Source: Sulfitobacter noctilucicola (GTDB lineage: Bacteria > Pseudomonadota > Alphaproteobacteria > Rhodobacterales > Rhodobacteraceae). Taken from it: a stretch of DNA of 64,000 nt. A model generated the notes under the pieces. That model did not search any database, had not been told where the DNA came from, and saw only the letters and a program-made list of their open reading frames with translations. Both the position numbers and the translations under genes were made by a program. Location of the stretch: the NCBI RefSeq assembly GCF_000622385.1, contig NZ_JASD01000008.1, forward strand, positions 2,356,001-2,420,000, given 5' to 3'. Position 1 is the first letter of the stretch; each line of letters opens with the position of its first letter. Positions 27,367-36,521 of this stretch are shown here, one piece after another.

Positions 27367-28271
27367 TGGTGGGTTTCATCGACGCGCATCGTGATGCGCA
27401 CGGGGTCGAGCCGATCTGCAACGTGCTGCCGATCGCCCCGTCCACCTATTATGATCATCTGGCCAAGCGGGCCGATCCAACCCGGCGGTCGGATCGCGCG
27501 CGCCGGGATGATGCGCTGCGGCCAGAGATCCGGCGTGTCTTCGAGGAGAACTGGAGCGTCTACGGCGTGCGCAAGGTCTGGCACCAGCTGCGCCGCGAAG
27601 GCTTCGATGTCGCTCGCTGCACGGTCGCGAGGTTGATGAAGGACATGGATATACAAGGCATCATTCGAGGCAAGCCACACAGAACGACGATCCCCGACAA
27701 GAAGCAGCCCTGTCCGTTGGACAAAGTGAACCGCCAGTTCCGGGTGCCCGCACCGAACATGCTGTGGGTCAGTGATTTCACCTACGTCGCAACCTGGAAG
27801 GGGTTCGCATATGTCGCTTTCGTGATCGATGCCTATGCTCGGAGGATCGTTGGCTGGCGCGTCAGCACTTCCCCTCACGCCGGTTTCGTCCTTGATGCAT
27901 TGGAACAGGCGGTCCACGAACGTCGCCCGGTCAAAGGCATGGGGCTGGTACATCACAGCGACCGAGGCAGCCAATACCTGTCCATAAAATACACCGAAAG
28001 ATTGGCGGAGGCGGGTATCGAACCTTCTGTGGGCAGCGTCGGTGACAGCTATGACAACGCCCTCGCCGAAACGATCAACGGCCTGTTCAAAGCTGAGGTC
28101 ATCCACCGTCGCGGCCCGTGGCGCAGTTTCGAGGCCGTCGAATACGCGACACTCGAATGGGCAGACTGGTTCAACAACCGCCGCCTGCTCGAGCCTATCG
28201 GAAACATCCCGCCCGCAGAAGCCGAAGCAAACTTCTACGCAGCTCTGGAAACTGAACCCGTGGCCGCGTAA
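27363..28271 (+). CDS. IS3-family transposase orfB (DDE integrase core)
   Basis: 302 residues. HTH_21-like region ([32 protein letters not shown]) then the rve integrase core with D in VSDFTYV, D in HHSDRGSQY and E in [14 protein letters not shown]. It overlaps orfA by four bases in the -1 frame, so OrfAB fusion by frameshifting or re-initiation is expected; I do not see the usual A-rich slippery heptamer. The frame is complete, so this copy is likely active. Confidence 0.93.
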   Translation: MMVGFIDAHRDAHGVEPICNVLPIAPSTYYDHLAKRADPTRRSDRARRDDALRPEIRRVFEENWSVYGVRKVWHQLRREGFDVARCTVARLMKDMDIQGIIRGKPHRTTIPDKKQPCPLDKVNRQFRVPAPNMLWVSDFTYVATWKGFAYVAFVIDAYARRIVGWRVSTSPHAGFVLDALEQAVHERRPVKGMGLVHHSDRGSQYLSIKYTERLAEAGIEPSVGSVGDSYDNALAETINGLFKAEVIHRRGPWRSFEAVEYATLEWADWFNNRRLLEPIGNIPPAEAEANFYAALETEPVAA

Positions 28272-28351
28272 CTAACCGAAATCAGCCTCCGGCAAACCCG
28301 GCGCGGTTCATAGGGCACGTTTGAAGATAACTCAGGCAATACAACTAAAGC

Positions 28352-29281
28352 TCACTTCAAGACCATGCTGATACCGGCACCGAAAATTGCACCGTCGTAG
28401 CTGCGTGATGTTATGTTTGATCTGTTGCTGTCCCAACCGATGTACGCAAAACCTTTGGAGTTCTGTGACAGTTTGCGATCGACCCGAATATGTGCTGCCA
28501 TACGTGTGTCCGACCGGGTGAGAGGGGAGGAGCTGGCGAATGCGCCGTCGAAATCTCTTTGGTAAAATTTTACCCGGCCGGTGATTTCCGTAAGGTCTGA
28601 TAATGGCACACGCAGGGTCGCGCGGGCGCCGACTTCGGCATAGCTGTATTGATCTTTCTCCGCACGCCGAGTTTCGCCATAGATTGTTCCCGACACCATG
28701 AAACGGTCCGCGTTCGGCCGCCATTCGTGAGTGATTTCTGCCAGGACTTCGCGCTGGTCATAGCCTTCAAACAGCGCTTCGTTCTGATCACGATGTCCAA
28801 GGCGCAGCCGCGCGCGCGTCGTGTGCTCTTTATCGTGTTTGAATTGCAGTCTGGCACCGATGCGGGTGCGGTCAAATATCCGGTCTTTCTCTGATTGAGA
28901 GACGGCATGGACGGCCTGTAGCCGAAATTGCCATTTGTTTTCAGTATCCAGAGGCACTTGATAGGACCCGATGAATTCGACGGTCGCTTTGTCGTCCACA
29001 TCGTCAGACGCATAAGCCTGCGCTTTGATTTTTATGCCAAACGCAAATGTTGATCCCTCGGTTGTGCGGTGCTTAAGCGCAACGTCGGTCTCTGAAACCA
29101 ACGCGTGCCGAAGGCGGGATGTTTCCGATATGCCTTCACCGGCGAGCACAGGTAGGTTCTCATACGAGAAAGCCTGCTTCACGGTTGTTTTTGTCTGCGC
29201 ATCTGCCTGCGGTGCGATTGCAAGTACGGCTCCGGTAAGCAGCGTCAGGAGCGATTGCTTGAAAGCTGAAAAGTGCATCAT
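28352..29281 (-). CDS. Outer-membrane beta-barrel of the exopolysaccharide operon
   Basis: 309 residues with a Sec signal peptide (residues 1-28, ending PQADAQ). The mature chain alternates polar and hydrophobic residues in strands of 9-11 residues with charged turns (KWQFRLQAVHAVSQSEKD, TRARLRLGHRDQNEALFEGYD, RSYDGAIFGAGISMVLK), as in beta-barrels of about 12-14 strands. It ends in Lys, not the usual aromatic residue. The gene overlaps the GT2 synthase gene by four bases (ATGA), so it is probably the outer-membrane exit channel for the polymer, in the position BcsC-like or AlgE-like proteins hold in other systems. Family not recognised. Confidence 0.75.
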   Translation of the reverse strand: MMHFSAFKQSLLTLLTGAVLAIAPQADAQTKTTVKQAFSYENLPVLAGEGISETSRLRHALVSETDVALKHRTTEGSTFAFGIKIKAQAYASDDVDDKATVEFIGSYQVPLDTENKWQFRLQAVHAVSQSEKDRIFDRTRIGARLQFKHDKEHTTRARLRLGHRDQNEALFEGYDQREVLAEITHEWRPNADRFMVSGTIYGETRRAEKDQYSYAEVGARATLRVPLSDLTEITGRVKFYQRDFDGAFASSSPLTRSDTRMAAHIRVDRKLSQNSKGFAYIGWDSNRSNITSRSYDGAIFGAGISMVLK

Positions 29282-31119
29282 GCGATCCTCAGAAGTTTTT
29301 CGGGGATAACGTTATTCTTGAATGCTTTTTCGAGGTTTTCGCCGTCCTGTTTGACGAGGATGCTCAGCATCGATTCAAGGGTGAAATAGGCCCGCAAGAC
29401 GCGGAAGATCAGGTATTCCGGCAGGCAAAGGACACCGCGTGGCATACCGTTCAGCAGGGATGAGATGACGGCCATGATAGCGGGTGCCCCGGTCGTGACT
29501 GCAACAATAGACTGCCAGATGATCGGACTTTGGGGATTGAATCCGAGCACGTATTCAAGGGTGCCGAACAAGATCAGAGGGACAAGCATGGCGCGGCGGC
29601 CTGAGTTGATCAGCATGTAAGGCAGGATGATTTTGCCGCGCAGTGTCATCCAGTCGGAATAGATCAGGTCGCGGCAGCGCGAGCTGATGTGATACACGGA
29701 CCGAAACCAGCGCATCCGCTGTTCGCGCATATGTGCATAGGAAGAGGGGACCTCGGAGATGTAGCGGATCTTTGGGTCCACAACGGAGTGAAATCCCAGC
29801 TCGCCTATGCGCAACGAAATGTCGGTATCTTCCCCGTTCATACCTTCGACAAAGCCGCCCAGATAGCGGGGGTGCTCTGTGCGGTAGACCACGAACATGC
29901 CGGGGATCCCGACAACGCCGTTCACGGCCCCCATCGCGACGGAGTAGAAGCCGTGTTTCACTAGAACTTCGAGCAGACGCGCGCGGTCAAACAGAGCGCC
30001 GCCGGGCGGGATCGGTACACCGCCGACCACGCCGACCGCAGGGTCAGAGAAATAGGCCATCGCACGTGTGATGTTATCTTCGCCGACCAAAGTGTCTGCG
30101 TCGACGCGGATCAGGAATTCGGTCTTTGTCGCCTCAAGACCTGCATTCAGGGCGTTAGACTTTCCGGGCTTAGGCACATTGATCAGCTGCCCTTTGGCGC
30201 TTTTGCATTTCGCCAGTGTTTCGCGGGCAATCGTTTCGGTATTGTCAGACGAATTGTTGTTCATAATCAGGATATGCACGTCACCGCCGTAGTGCGCTGC
30301 CGCCTTGTCCATCGCGTTGATTGTGTTTTCGATTATATATTCTTCGTTGTGGGCAGGTACGATGATGCTGACGGCAGGCTTGAACGTCGCTTTTTTGGCT
30401 GTCTTCACGTCATAGATCGCAAGCAAGTATAGCTGGCCGAACAATGTGGGAAGGAAAAGAAACACCCCCGGACCAATACCGCCCAGCATGGTCAGCTGAC
30501 GCATTTGCTCAACCACGTCGAGCTTCATCGAGCTGACATATGCTGACACGGCTCCGGCGATGGTAATCGTGATTGCAAGGCGCAGCAGCGCCCTTTTATT
30601 GCTGATCGCGCGATGTTCGATGGGAATACGCACTGGCATCCGGCCACGCTCCAACAGCTTGAAGGAGTAGATTGCGAAGCCCAAAAGACCCGACAGGATG
30701 GCGCTGAAATGCAGCGAGTAGGACAGGCCAACCATCTTTTCCATGACGATATTGGCCAGATCGAAAATGCCGCAGATCACAGCATAGCTCAGAACAAGAT
30801 CAAGTGCGAAAAGGGCCCTGCCGCTCCAGTTCGCGGATGAAAAAGCGGCGAAGGAGATGCAGAAGGACACGATGAAAATTCTGATCGCGATGGCGTGGTG
30901 GCCTTCGTAAGGTGAAAAGACAAGATCGCGGTTGGGGAAGGTGGCGCTGACCGTTGGCGTGTTCACAATCCAGAGCAGAGCGGCTGCGATACAGCAAAAC
31001 GTCAGGAGCATGGCCGGCGCACGGAGTTGCGAAACGGGGCCTGCGAAACGCTTTGGCGCACTGTCGACCGACACAAACTCGATCTGATCGCGCTTGTCAT
31101 GGGTGGCAACCGTGGTCAT
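29278..31119 (-). CDS. Membrane-bound processive family-2 glycosyltransferase (cellulose-synthase-like)
   Basis: 613 residues. Five or so membrane segments occupy residues 35-245, then the GT-A domain (VSIIVPAHNEEYIIENTINAM), with the substrate Asp in MNNNSSDNT, the DxD as RVDADT, the catalytic-base Asp in GEDTD and the acceptor-binding QxxRW as QRMRW. After it come three to four more membrane segments. This arrangement is that of processive synthases (BcsA, hyaluronan and alginate synthases), which polymerise and extrude a polysaccharide. No PilZ domain is seen. It overlaps both neighbours by four bases, so its partner proteins are those of the operon; the donor is likely made by the UDP-sulfoquinovose synthase homologue. 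Confidence 0.88.
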   Translation of the reverse strand: MTTVATHDKRDQIEFVSVDSAPKRFAGPVSQLRAPAMLLTFCCIAAALLWIVNTPTVSATFPNRDLVFSPYEGHHAIAIRIFIVSFCISFAAFSSANWSGRALFALDLVLSYAVICGIFDLANIVMEKMVGLSYSLHFSAILSGLLGFAIYSFKLLERGRMPVRIPIEHRAISNKRALLRLAITITIAGAVSAYVSSMKLDVVEQMRQLTMLGGIGPGVFLFLPTLFGQLYLLAIYDVKTAKKATFKPAVSIIVPAHNEEYIIENTINAMDKAAAHYGGDVHILIMNNNSSDNTETIARETLAKCKSAKGQLINVPKPGKSNALNAGLEATKTEFLIRVDADTLVGEDNITRAMAYFSDPAVGVVGGVPIPPGGALFDRARLLEVLVKHGFYSVAMGAVNGVVGIPGMFVVYRTEHPRYLGGFVEGMNGEDTDISLRIGELGFHSVVDPKIRYISEVPSSYAHMREQRMRWFRSVYHISSRCRDLIYSDWMTLRGKIILPYMLINSGRRAMLVPLILFGTLEYVLGFNPQSPIIWQSIVAVTTGAPAIMAVISSLLNGMPRGVLCLPEYLIFRVLRAYFTLESMLSILVKQDGENLEKAFKNNVIPEKLLRIA

Positions 31120-32696
31120 TGGACCATTCCGGCGCGCAACAGGTTGTCGGTCTGGATGATGATGCCCGCTACAGGCGTGCGCTGAAGCTGCGCGATGACT
31201 TCGGCAGAGGCGGGTTGCGCACGGATTTCCTCACCATTGACAGGATTATACGCAATCCAAGTGGTTCCGCTTGTGACGTCCAATTCTGCGAGACTACCAA
31301 GATCGGCGCGGCTGAAAGGGAGTAGGTTGACGGTTTGACGGATTGGAAGGATTTTCGTGTCGGTGGGCACCAACTTTGCAATCAATCCAGATACCACTGT
31401 CGCTTCGGTAGCTGAGAGTGAGGGGACGTCTACCACACCTACTGCCGTAAAGCTGGACAACATTGATTTCACGGCGGAGGTTTGCGTCTCAAACACTGGT
31501 CCTACGCCGCGCAGCTGGGATGTCGGATGCATCTCGGCAATAAGTTCGGGGCCAAGGGTGCAAATACCGTCAACGTCGGCGGAGGATGCGGCCGTGACCT
31601 CAATCACGTTGACCTTGTCATGCATGTCTTCTGGCAGAGCAATTTCGGCGCGGTAGGTGTTTTGGCCTGTAGGCACGCGGTCCATCTGGAGAATACGGTT
31701 GTTCAGCGTGGTCGTGACCGTCCAAACTGCCCCGTCATCCAGAAACCCGAGTGTAAGGTCGACGTCGAACGTGGTGGGCATCACGTTGTTCTCGACATCG
31801 TCGAGGTCATAACGTGTGCGCCAGCTAGTGCTTTTCTGGAAGCGGCGGATGCCCGCGTTGGCACCAGTCGTCGCCACGGCCATCGGCCAGATCGTGCGGG
31901 AAGAAATATCTGTCGATGATGTTTGCAGCAGTTCGCGAAGGCCATCTGTCGTCAGGGCAACGGAGGCACCATCCTCAACAAAACGTAGATCCTGACCCTG
32001 ACGGGATAGTTCAGCGCCAAGTGCAAGGCGGCGTGGCTGTTCTTCACTGGCCAACCACGCAGGCCAGCCGACAATAATCTGGTCGCCCCAGGCAAGAACA
32101 CGGTCGCGCGTGCTTTCCAACGGGCTGTCCGTTGTCAGGTACAGAGCACTGGTCGTCTCAACTTCGGTGACGGCTTGAATGCGTGAGTTAGAAGCGCAAC
32201 CGGCGTGATCCCCATCGCCCACCTGACTGAATGACACGACAAGTCTATCGCTTGCGAGCTCTTCGGCGGTCAGATCAATACGAAGCGATCGGCGCACTTC
32301 ACCCGGCTTCAACAAAAGCTCTCCGCGGCGGGTGTTGTTGATGGCGATGCGGAGGGTCCCTTGAACACCTGCCAGAACTTGATGGGTTGCGTCGATCTGA
32401 AGGGTGCCCGCTGTCGCGCGTGCATCTATCGGCAGGGAGAACACAGCACTCTGATAAGCGGGCAAACCGGAAAGGATGATCGGGTTGGCGGCGTTGTTTC
32501 TGTGCATGACAGCGTTTGCTGCGGCAGAGGCAGACGCCAAGGGTGCGCTGGTTTCAAAGGCCAGTTGGGGGCCGGACAGGGTTTCGGTGAATTTCCGAAC
32601 TCCTTTGTGCCAGATATCAAGTGAAGAGAAGAGCAGCGCCGCGCCCGTCAAGAGGAATGCCAAAAGTCCGATACCAATAATACGCATGTCGATCAC
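31116..32696 (-). CDS. Membrane-anchored periplasmic protein of the exopolysaccharide operon
   Basis: 526 residues. One N-terminal membrane segment (IIGIGLLAFLLTGAALLF, residues 5-25) is followed by a long, beta-rich, presumably periplasmic part. By position between a GT2 synthase and an upstream sugar-nucleotide gene it corresponds to the BcsB-like co-polymerase, but I see no carbohydrate-binding signature that proves this and no C-terminal membrane anchor, which BcsB has. Two Cys residues (CASNS near 182, CTLGP near 387) could form a disulphide. Overlap with the GT gene is four bases. Confidence 0.75.
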   Translation of the reverse strand: MIDMRIIGIGLLAFLLTGAALLFSSLDIWHKGVRKFTETLSGPQLAFETSAPLASASAAANAVMHRNNAANPIILSGLPAYQSAVFSLPIDARATAGTLQIDATHQVLAGVQGTLRIAINNTRRGELLLKPGEVRRSLRIDLTAEELASDRLVVSFSQVGDGDHAGCASNSRIQAVTEVETTSALYLTTDSPLESTRDRVLAWGDQIIVGWPAWLASEEQPRRLALGAELSRQGQDLRFVEDGASVALTTDGLRELLQTSSTDISSRTIWPMAVATTGANAGIRRFQKSTSWRTRYDLDDVENNVMPTTFDVDLTLGFLDDGAVWTVTTTLNNRILQMDRVPTGQNTYRAEIALPEDMHDKVNVIEVTAASSADVDGICTLGPELIAEMHPTSQLRGVGPVFETQTSAVKSMLSSFTAVGVVDVPSLSATEATVVSGLIAKLVPTDTKILPIRQTVNLLPFSRADLGSLAELDVTSGTTWIAYNPVNGEEIRAQPASAEVIAQLQRTPVAGIIIQTDNLLRAGMVQ

Positions 32697-32761
32697 TCGT
32701 TCGTTTGAAGGAGAAGGGCTGACCCGACAGGGTGCCGGATCAGCAGGGCGCGCGTCTGCGG

Positions 32762-33967
32762 TTAGGCCGCTTCGTCAAGCTGCACGACGCCGGGTGCCTG
32801 ATTGTCGGTCCAGGTTGAGACGCAGGGGATCATGTCCATGCGGCATCTGTCGGCGAACCGCTGTGCAATTTGCTGGGTTTCTTCCAGCAGTCCTTCGGCA
32901 AGTGTGATCGGCTTGAGGCCGAGCGAGATGAAGGTTTTGTTGGACACGCGCAGGCCGTTTTCTGCAGCCTCGTTGCGCGGGTTGTCGACATTCGCAATCG
33001 TCGCACCGGACGCCTTGGCAACCAGTTCCGCCAGATTGCGGACGGTGTGTGTCTCTGTCATCTGGTTCAGGATCTTGACCTTGCCGGTCCGCTCTGGCGG
33101 ATTCATCACGGCGAGCGCCAGACATTTGACGGTGTCCTGAATGTGGATAAACGCACGTGTCTGACCACCGGTGCCATGTACTGTCAGCGGATGACCTACA
33201 GCAGATTGCATCAGGAAACGGTTCAGAACTGTGCCGTAGTCGCCGTCATAATCGAAACGGTTCATCAAACGGTCGTCAAGCTTGGTCTCATCGGTCTGTG
33301 TGCCCCAGACGATGCCCTGATGCAGGTCGGTGATGCGCAGGCGGTCGTTCTTGGCGTAAAATTGGAACAGCAACTGATCCATTGACTTGGTCATATGGTA
33401 GACGCTGCCGGGGTTTGTCGGATACAGGATGTCGCGCTGGTAGATCTGCTTTTCATCACCCGGGATGTAGACTTTGAGGTAGCCTTCGGGGATCTCCATG
33501 CCATCATCATCATAGCCGTAGACACCCATTGTGCCGAGGTGAACGATGTGTGGATCAATGCCAAGGCTTGTGACAGCCGCCAGCAGGTTGTGAGTCGCAC
33601 CAATGTTGTTGTCGACGGTAAAGCGTTTCTCGGTCGCCCCTTTCATAGAGTAAGGTGCCGCGCGCTGTTCGCCAAAGTGGATGACGGTATCCGGCTTTTG
33701 CTGGTCCAGCAGCGCCTCAAAGCGATCATACTCAACGGCTACGTCGATTTTCTCGAATGCAATTGTCTTGCCGGTGGCTTCTTTCCAGGCGGTCAGGCGT
33801 GTTTCCATAGATTGGATCGGTGTGAGGCTGTTGGCACCGAGTTCTTCGTCAATGGAGCGACGTGACAGATTGTCGACGATAGTGACGTCATTGCCCATCT
33901 GGGAAAGGTGAAGTGCTGTTGGCCAACCGCAAAAGCCGTCGCCACCGATGATCATGATCTTTTTCAT
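32762..33967 (-). CDS. UDP-sulfoquinovose synthase homologue
   Basis: 401 residues. An extended SDR epimerase fold in the SQD1/SqdB branch: GGDGFCGWPTALHLS (NAD-binding), IVDNLSRRSIDEELG and SLTPI, HFGEQRAAPYSM, THNLL, LGTMGVYG, the YxxxK pair in YHMTKS, and GTGGQTRAFIHIQDTV. Those elements are those of SQD1, which joins UDP-glucose and sulfite to give UDP-sulfoquinovose. Start ATG 33965-33967 follows AGAGGAA; a longer frame upstream has no site. The gene heads an operon with a processive glycosyltransferase rather than the SqdD/SqdX glycolipid transferase, so the sugar nucleotide may feed a polysaccharide. A separate lipid role cannot be excluded. Confidence 0.87.
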   Translation of the reverse strand: MKKIMIIGGDGFCGWPTALHLSQMGNDVTIVDNLSRRSIDEELGANSLTPIQSMETRLTAWKEATGKTIAFEKIDVAVEYDRFEALLDQQKPDTVIHFGEQRAAPYSMKGATEKRFTVDNNIGATHNLLAAVTSLGIDPHIVHLGTMGVYGYDDDGMEIPEGYLKVYIPGDEKQIYQRDILYPTNPGSVYHMTKSMDQLLFQFYAKNDRLRITDLHQGIVWGTQTDETKLDDRLMNRFDYDGDYGTVLNRFLMQSAVGHPLTVHGTGGQTRAFIHIQDTVKCLALAVMNPPERTGKVKILNQMTETHTVRNLAELVAKASGATIANVDNPRNEAAENGLRVSNKTFISLGLKPITLAEGLLEETQQIAQRFADRCRMDMIPCVSTWTDNQAPGVVQLDEAA

Positions 33968-34288
33968 AGTCTGTTCCTCTTTACTGTCTTCACTGACCGC
34001 AGCGGCCCTTGGCACGAACTGGATGTGCATTTGTTTCGGTGAAGACAGATTTAGAGAGGGAGAGAACGGAAATCTGCTGGCTTGGAGGGTAGTCTGAAGG
34101 GCCATTGGTCAGCAGGTATATGCGAAAGGATAGGTTACCTATGCAGAATCGGGCAGATTCACTGAGAAAGCGAATCTGCTGTAGGAAGTGTAGGCAGAAT
34201 CAGTGCGTGGATCGCAAAAGCGATTCCCTAGCAGGTCTTGCTATGCGCTTGCTTCAGGACAAATCTCGGTAAGAAATCCAAAGCTGGT
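33968..34288. other. Intergenic region with inverted repeats
   Basis: Carries the leader of the sulfoquinovose operon and the end of the upstream GatZ gene. Besides the hairpin at 34153-34179, ATCGC-AAAA-GCGAT at 34209-34222 is a second small inverted repeat, and GCAGAATC recurs at 34143 and 34193. These could be terminators of the GatZ transcript or operators for the operon. Confidence 0.5.
34153..34179 (-). promoter_or_regulatory. Inverted repeat upstream of the UDP-sulfoquinovose synthase gene
   Basis: GCAGATTC (34153-34160) and GAATCTGC (34172-34179) are perfect 8-base arms with an 11-base spacer, about 190 bases ahead of the start codon. The spacing fits an operator better than a terminator, but both are possible. 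Confidence 0.45.
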
Positions 34289-35548
34289 CTAACCCGCCGT
34301 CATACCGGCGGCTTCGAAATATCTGCCGACGCAGCGCTGGATGTGACTTTCGATCAAGGCGTCGGGATCCGTTGGCATGTTACCGAACTCAAGGCCCATG
34401 AATGCTTGTGAAACCAAAGTTTCGGGCATCCCGTGTTCTTTCAAACCGCTGATGAGACCGTTTAATGCCGTCGCGATCTTGGGGTCCGTCCAATAATAAC
34501 GGATCCTGTCGCTATAGCTGTAGGTCCTCAGAATGCTCAGCTCTGCGTCTGTGCCGCTATAGTAGTTTCGCCAGTAGCCGGGATTGTCGTCCATCTGGGC
34601 ACCGATGACGCTTCGGATGTTCGAGGCCTCATCAATGTTCAGCTGTTCTTCAATCGTGGCCAAGGCCCAGACGGCTTCACGGAACCGGAAGGTCAACTCT
34701 GGACCTACCTTGAGAAAGAAGAAGTGGGTGCGGACGAGATTGGCCAATGCATCCGTTGATTGGTAATCTGTGGAGTGCGCCTCAAACGTCAGGCCGTCTT
34801 CGTCTAGGATAGCGTCGCTCAACGGGCGGGCTTTTTCAGGAACGAAGGGATAAATCGACGTGTGCCCGAAATCGACGCCGGGCTGGGTCACCACGGAGAC
34901 GATGCGCGACCATGCCGCGTCCAACCCTTTGGCCGCCCAAGCGTCGCGGTGCGTTTGGATTGTATCGCGGAATCTGTCGACGGACGTAACGTCCAGCGCA
35001 TCTGGTTCTTCGGTCTCGCCACCCGGAATAGGAACTTCGGTTCCGATGATATAGAAAAGCTCTTCGGGGTTTGGTGCATGGGCCTCTGCCACGGCACACA
35101 GATCGGCGGCGCGTTCCGCAATTTGCGCGAACGTCGGGTTCGGTTCGCCGCCGCAGGCCATGCTGGTATCAAGGTGGATCTTCTTGAAACCGGCTTGCAC
35201 GTAAGATTTTACGAGCTCGCGGGATTTCTCCATCGCGGTCTCAAGCGGTTCGTCCTTCCAGACGTTCGGGCCAAGGTGGTCACCGCCAAGGATAAGCTGA
35301 TCCATGGGCACACCTGCCTCTGCCGCCATACCGCTGAGCCACGCCATAAAATCAGACGCCGTCATGCCGGTATAACCGCCGTACTGGTTCACCTGATTAC
35401 AGGTCGCTTCAATAACAGTCGGAAAGCCGGTCTGCTTGGCATAGGCCAGAACAGCCCGCAGCACATGTTCGTTGGCGGTGCAAAAACAGGGCAGGCCGAT
35501 CGCTTCGCCGTTACGGTTACGGGCGATCAAATCATGAACGGGGCTCAT
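34289..35548 (-). CDS. gatZ: GatZ/KbaZ family protein (tagatose-6-phosphate epimerase or aldolase accessory subunit)
   Basis: 419 residues, family-typical length. TIM-barrel features include IEATCNQVNQYGGYTGM, LGGDHLGPNVW and LDTSMACGG. GatZ/KbaZ proteins were first described as non-catalytic subunits of tagatose-1,6-bisphosphate aldolase; homologues in alphaproteobacteria (known from work in Agrobacterium) act as D-tagatose 6-phosphate 4-epimerases. No GatY/KbaY aldolase gene is near, which favours the epimerase reading. It overlaps the PfkB kinase stop by four bases, so phosphorylation of a ketohexose followed by epimerisation to fructose 6-phosphate is the likely sequence. The specific reaction is inference. 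Confidence 0.82.
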   Translation of the reverse strand: MSPVHDLIARNRNGEAIGLPCFCTANEHVLRAVLAYAKQTGFPTVIEATCNQVNQYGGYTGMTASDFMAWLSGMAAEAGVPMDQLILGGDHLGPNVWKDEPLETAMEKSRELVKSYVQAGFKKIHLDTSMACGGEPNPTFAQIAERAADLCAVAEAHAPNPEELFYIIGTEVPIPGGETEEPDALDVTSVDRFRDTIQTHRDAWAAKGLDAAWSRIVSVVTQPGVDFGHTSIYPFVPEKARPLSDAILDEDGLTFEAHSTDYQSTDALANLVRTHFFFLKVGPELTFRFREAVWALATIEEQLNIDEASNIRSVIGAQMDDNPGYWRNYYSGTDAELSILRTYSYSDRIRYYWTDPKIATALNGLISGLKEHGMPETLVSQAFMGLEFGNMPTDPDALIESHIQRCVGRYFEAAGMTAG

Positions 35549-36504
35549 GCGACATTCTCACTTCTTTGGGTTTCAAGAAACTTGGCGATCTGCGCTGGGC
35601 TGGAATTACCTTCCATCGGTCCGCGCCGAGTGACCGCTAGTGCGCCTGCGGCATTTGCCTGTGTGCCGGCATCAAGCAGGGATGCGCCCTGTGCCAGTAG
35701 GGAAATAAACGTTCCGCCGAAACAGTCGCCTGCACCGGTGGGGTCGATCTCCTCCACGGAATGTCCTGTGAAGTCAAACCTCTCGCCGCCGCTGACAACT
35801 GTAGCACCGTGCGCACCGCGTTTGATTACGATGACCTCCGCTTTGGACGCCAACAGCTTTTCGATTGCGGCATCTTCGGACATGTCGGGAAACAGGAAAC
35901 CAAGGTCGCTGGTGCTGGGCATGAGGTAAGTGCTGCGATCTATCGCTTCTTGAAGCGCGTCGCGCACCGCTTCATCCCTCATCAATTCTGGACGGGCATT
36001 CGGATCGCAACTGATCTTGCCGCCAGCATCATCGATACGGCGCAGCGTCGGCACAATCATGTCGCGCATACGGGGATTGCCAAGCGATGCTGCCGAGACA
36101 TGTAGAATGGTGTTGGCTGGATCAAACGCATCTTCCGGCACGTCGAAATGGTCGGACGCTGTGTTTTCCATATGGAAGATAAAGTCACGATTTCCGTCAG
36201 TATAATAAGAGACAAAGGCCACACCCGTTGTGCGGTCCGCGTTGACCGTCACGCCTTTGGTTCCGACACCATCACCCTTCAAGCGATCAAGGACAGCTCT
36301 GCCGAACCCGTCATTCCCGATGCCGCCAATCATCTCGGTGGGGGCACCCATACGGGCGGCCTGATCCAGAAAGATCGCAGGAGCACCGCTGGGGTAGGGA
36401 CCGGAGTAATCGCCGACCTGCGATAGACCGCAGTCTTTCGTGTGCGAAACAAACTCCACCAGGATTTCCCCGATCGTCACAACTTTGAGATTCTTCGCCA
36501 TCAC
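35545..36504 (-). CDS. PfkB-family sugar kinase
   Basis: 319 residues, ribokinase fold. N-terminal IGEILVEFV, PSGAPAIFLDQAARMG (substrate-binding glycine loop) and the C-terminal PfkB signature with the catalytic Asp, DPTGAGDCFGG. In context with GatZ and polyol dehydrogenases it most likely phosphorylates tagatose, fructose or a related ketose. Start at 36504 is the first of two ATGs (MMAKNLK), behind GGGAGCGG. It is divergent from the LacI gene across the 36522-36573 operators. Confidence 0.88.
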   Translation of the reverse strand: MMAKNLKVVTIGEILVEFVSHTKDCGLSQVGDYSGPYPSGAPAIFLDQAARMGAPTEMIGGIGNDGFGRAVLDRLKGDGVGTKGVTVNADRTTGVAFVSYYTDGNRDFIFHMENTASDHFDVPEDAFDPANTILHVSAASLGNPRMRDMIVPTLRRIDDAGGKISCDPNARPELMRDEAVRDALQEAIDRSTYLMPSTSDLGFLFPDMSEDAAIEKLLASKAEVIVIKRGAHGATVVSGGERFDFTGHSVEEIDPTGAGDCFGGTFISLLAQGASLLDAGTQANAAGALAVTRRGPMEGNSSPAQIAKFLETQRSENVA

Positions 36505-36521
36505 CCGTCCGCTCCCTTTGT

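Larger units (their letters stand above)
26987..28313 (+). mobile_element. Intact IS3-family insertion sequence
   Basis: Perfect inverted repeats of 27 bases (26990-27016 and 28284-28310) start TGAACCGCGCCGGG at each end; the complementarity extends three bases further on each side (CTA and TAG), which may be part of the repeat or of the target. orfA and orfB are both uninterrupted. It landed 39 bases beyond the stop of the outer-membrane protein gene of the exopolysaccharide operon. Confidence 0.93.

Noticed and set aside
26987..28313. Slippery-sequence frameshift between orfA and orfB of the intact IS3
   Set aside because: The overlap is in the right frame, but I see no A-rich heptamer; GTG/ATG re-initiation is equally possible, so no frameshift signal is claimed.
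32762..33967. Assigning the SQD1-like enzyme to sulfolipid synthesis
   Set aside because: No glycolipid transferase is adjacent and the gene is coupled to polymer-synthesis genes. The lipid role cannot be disproved but is not the best reading.
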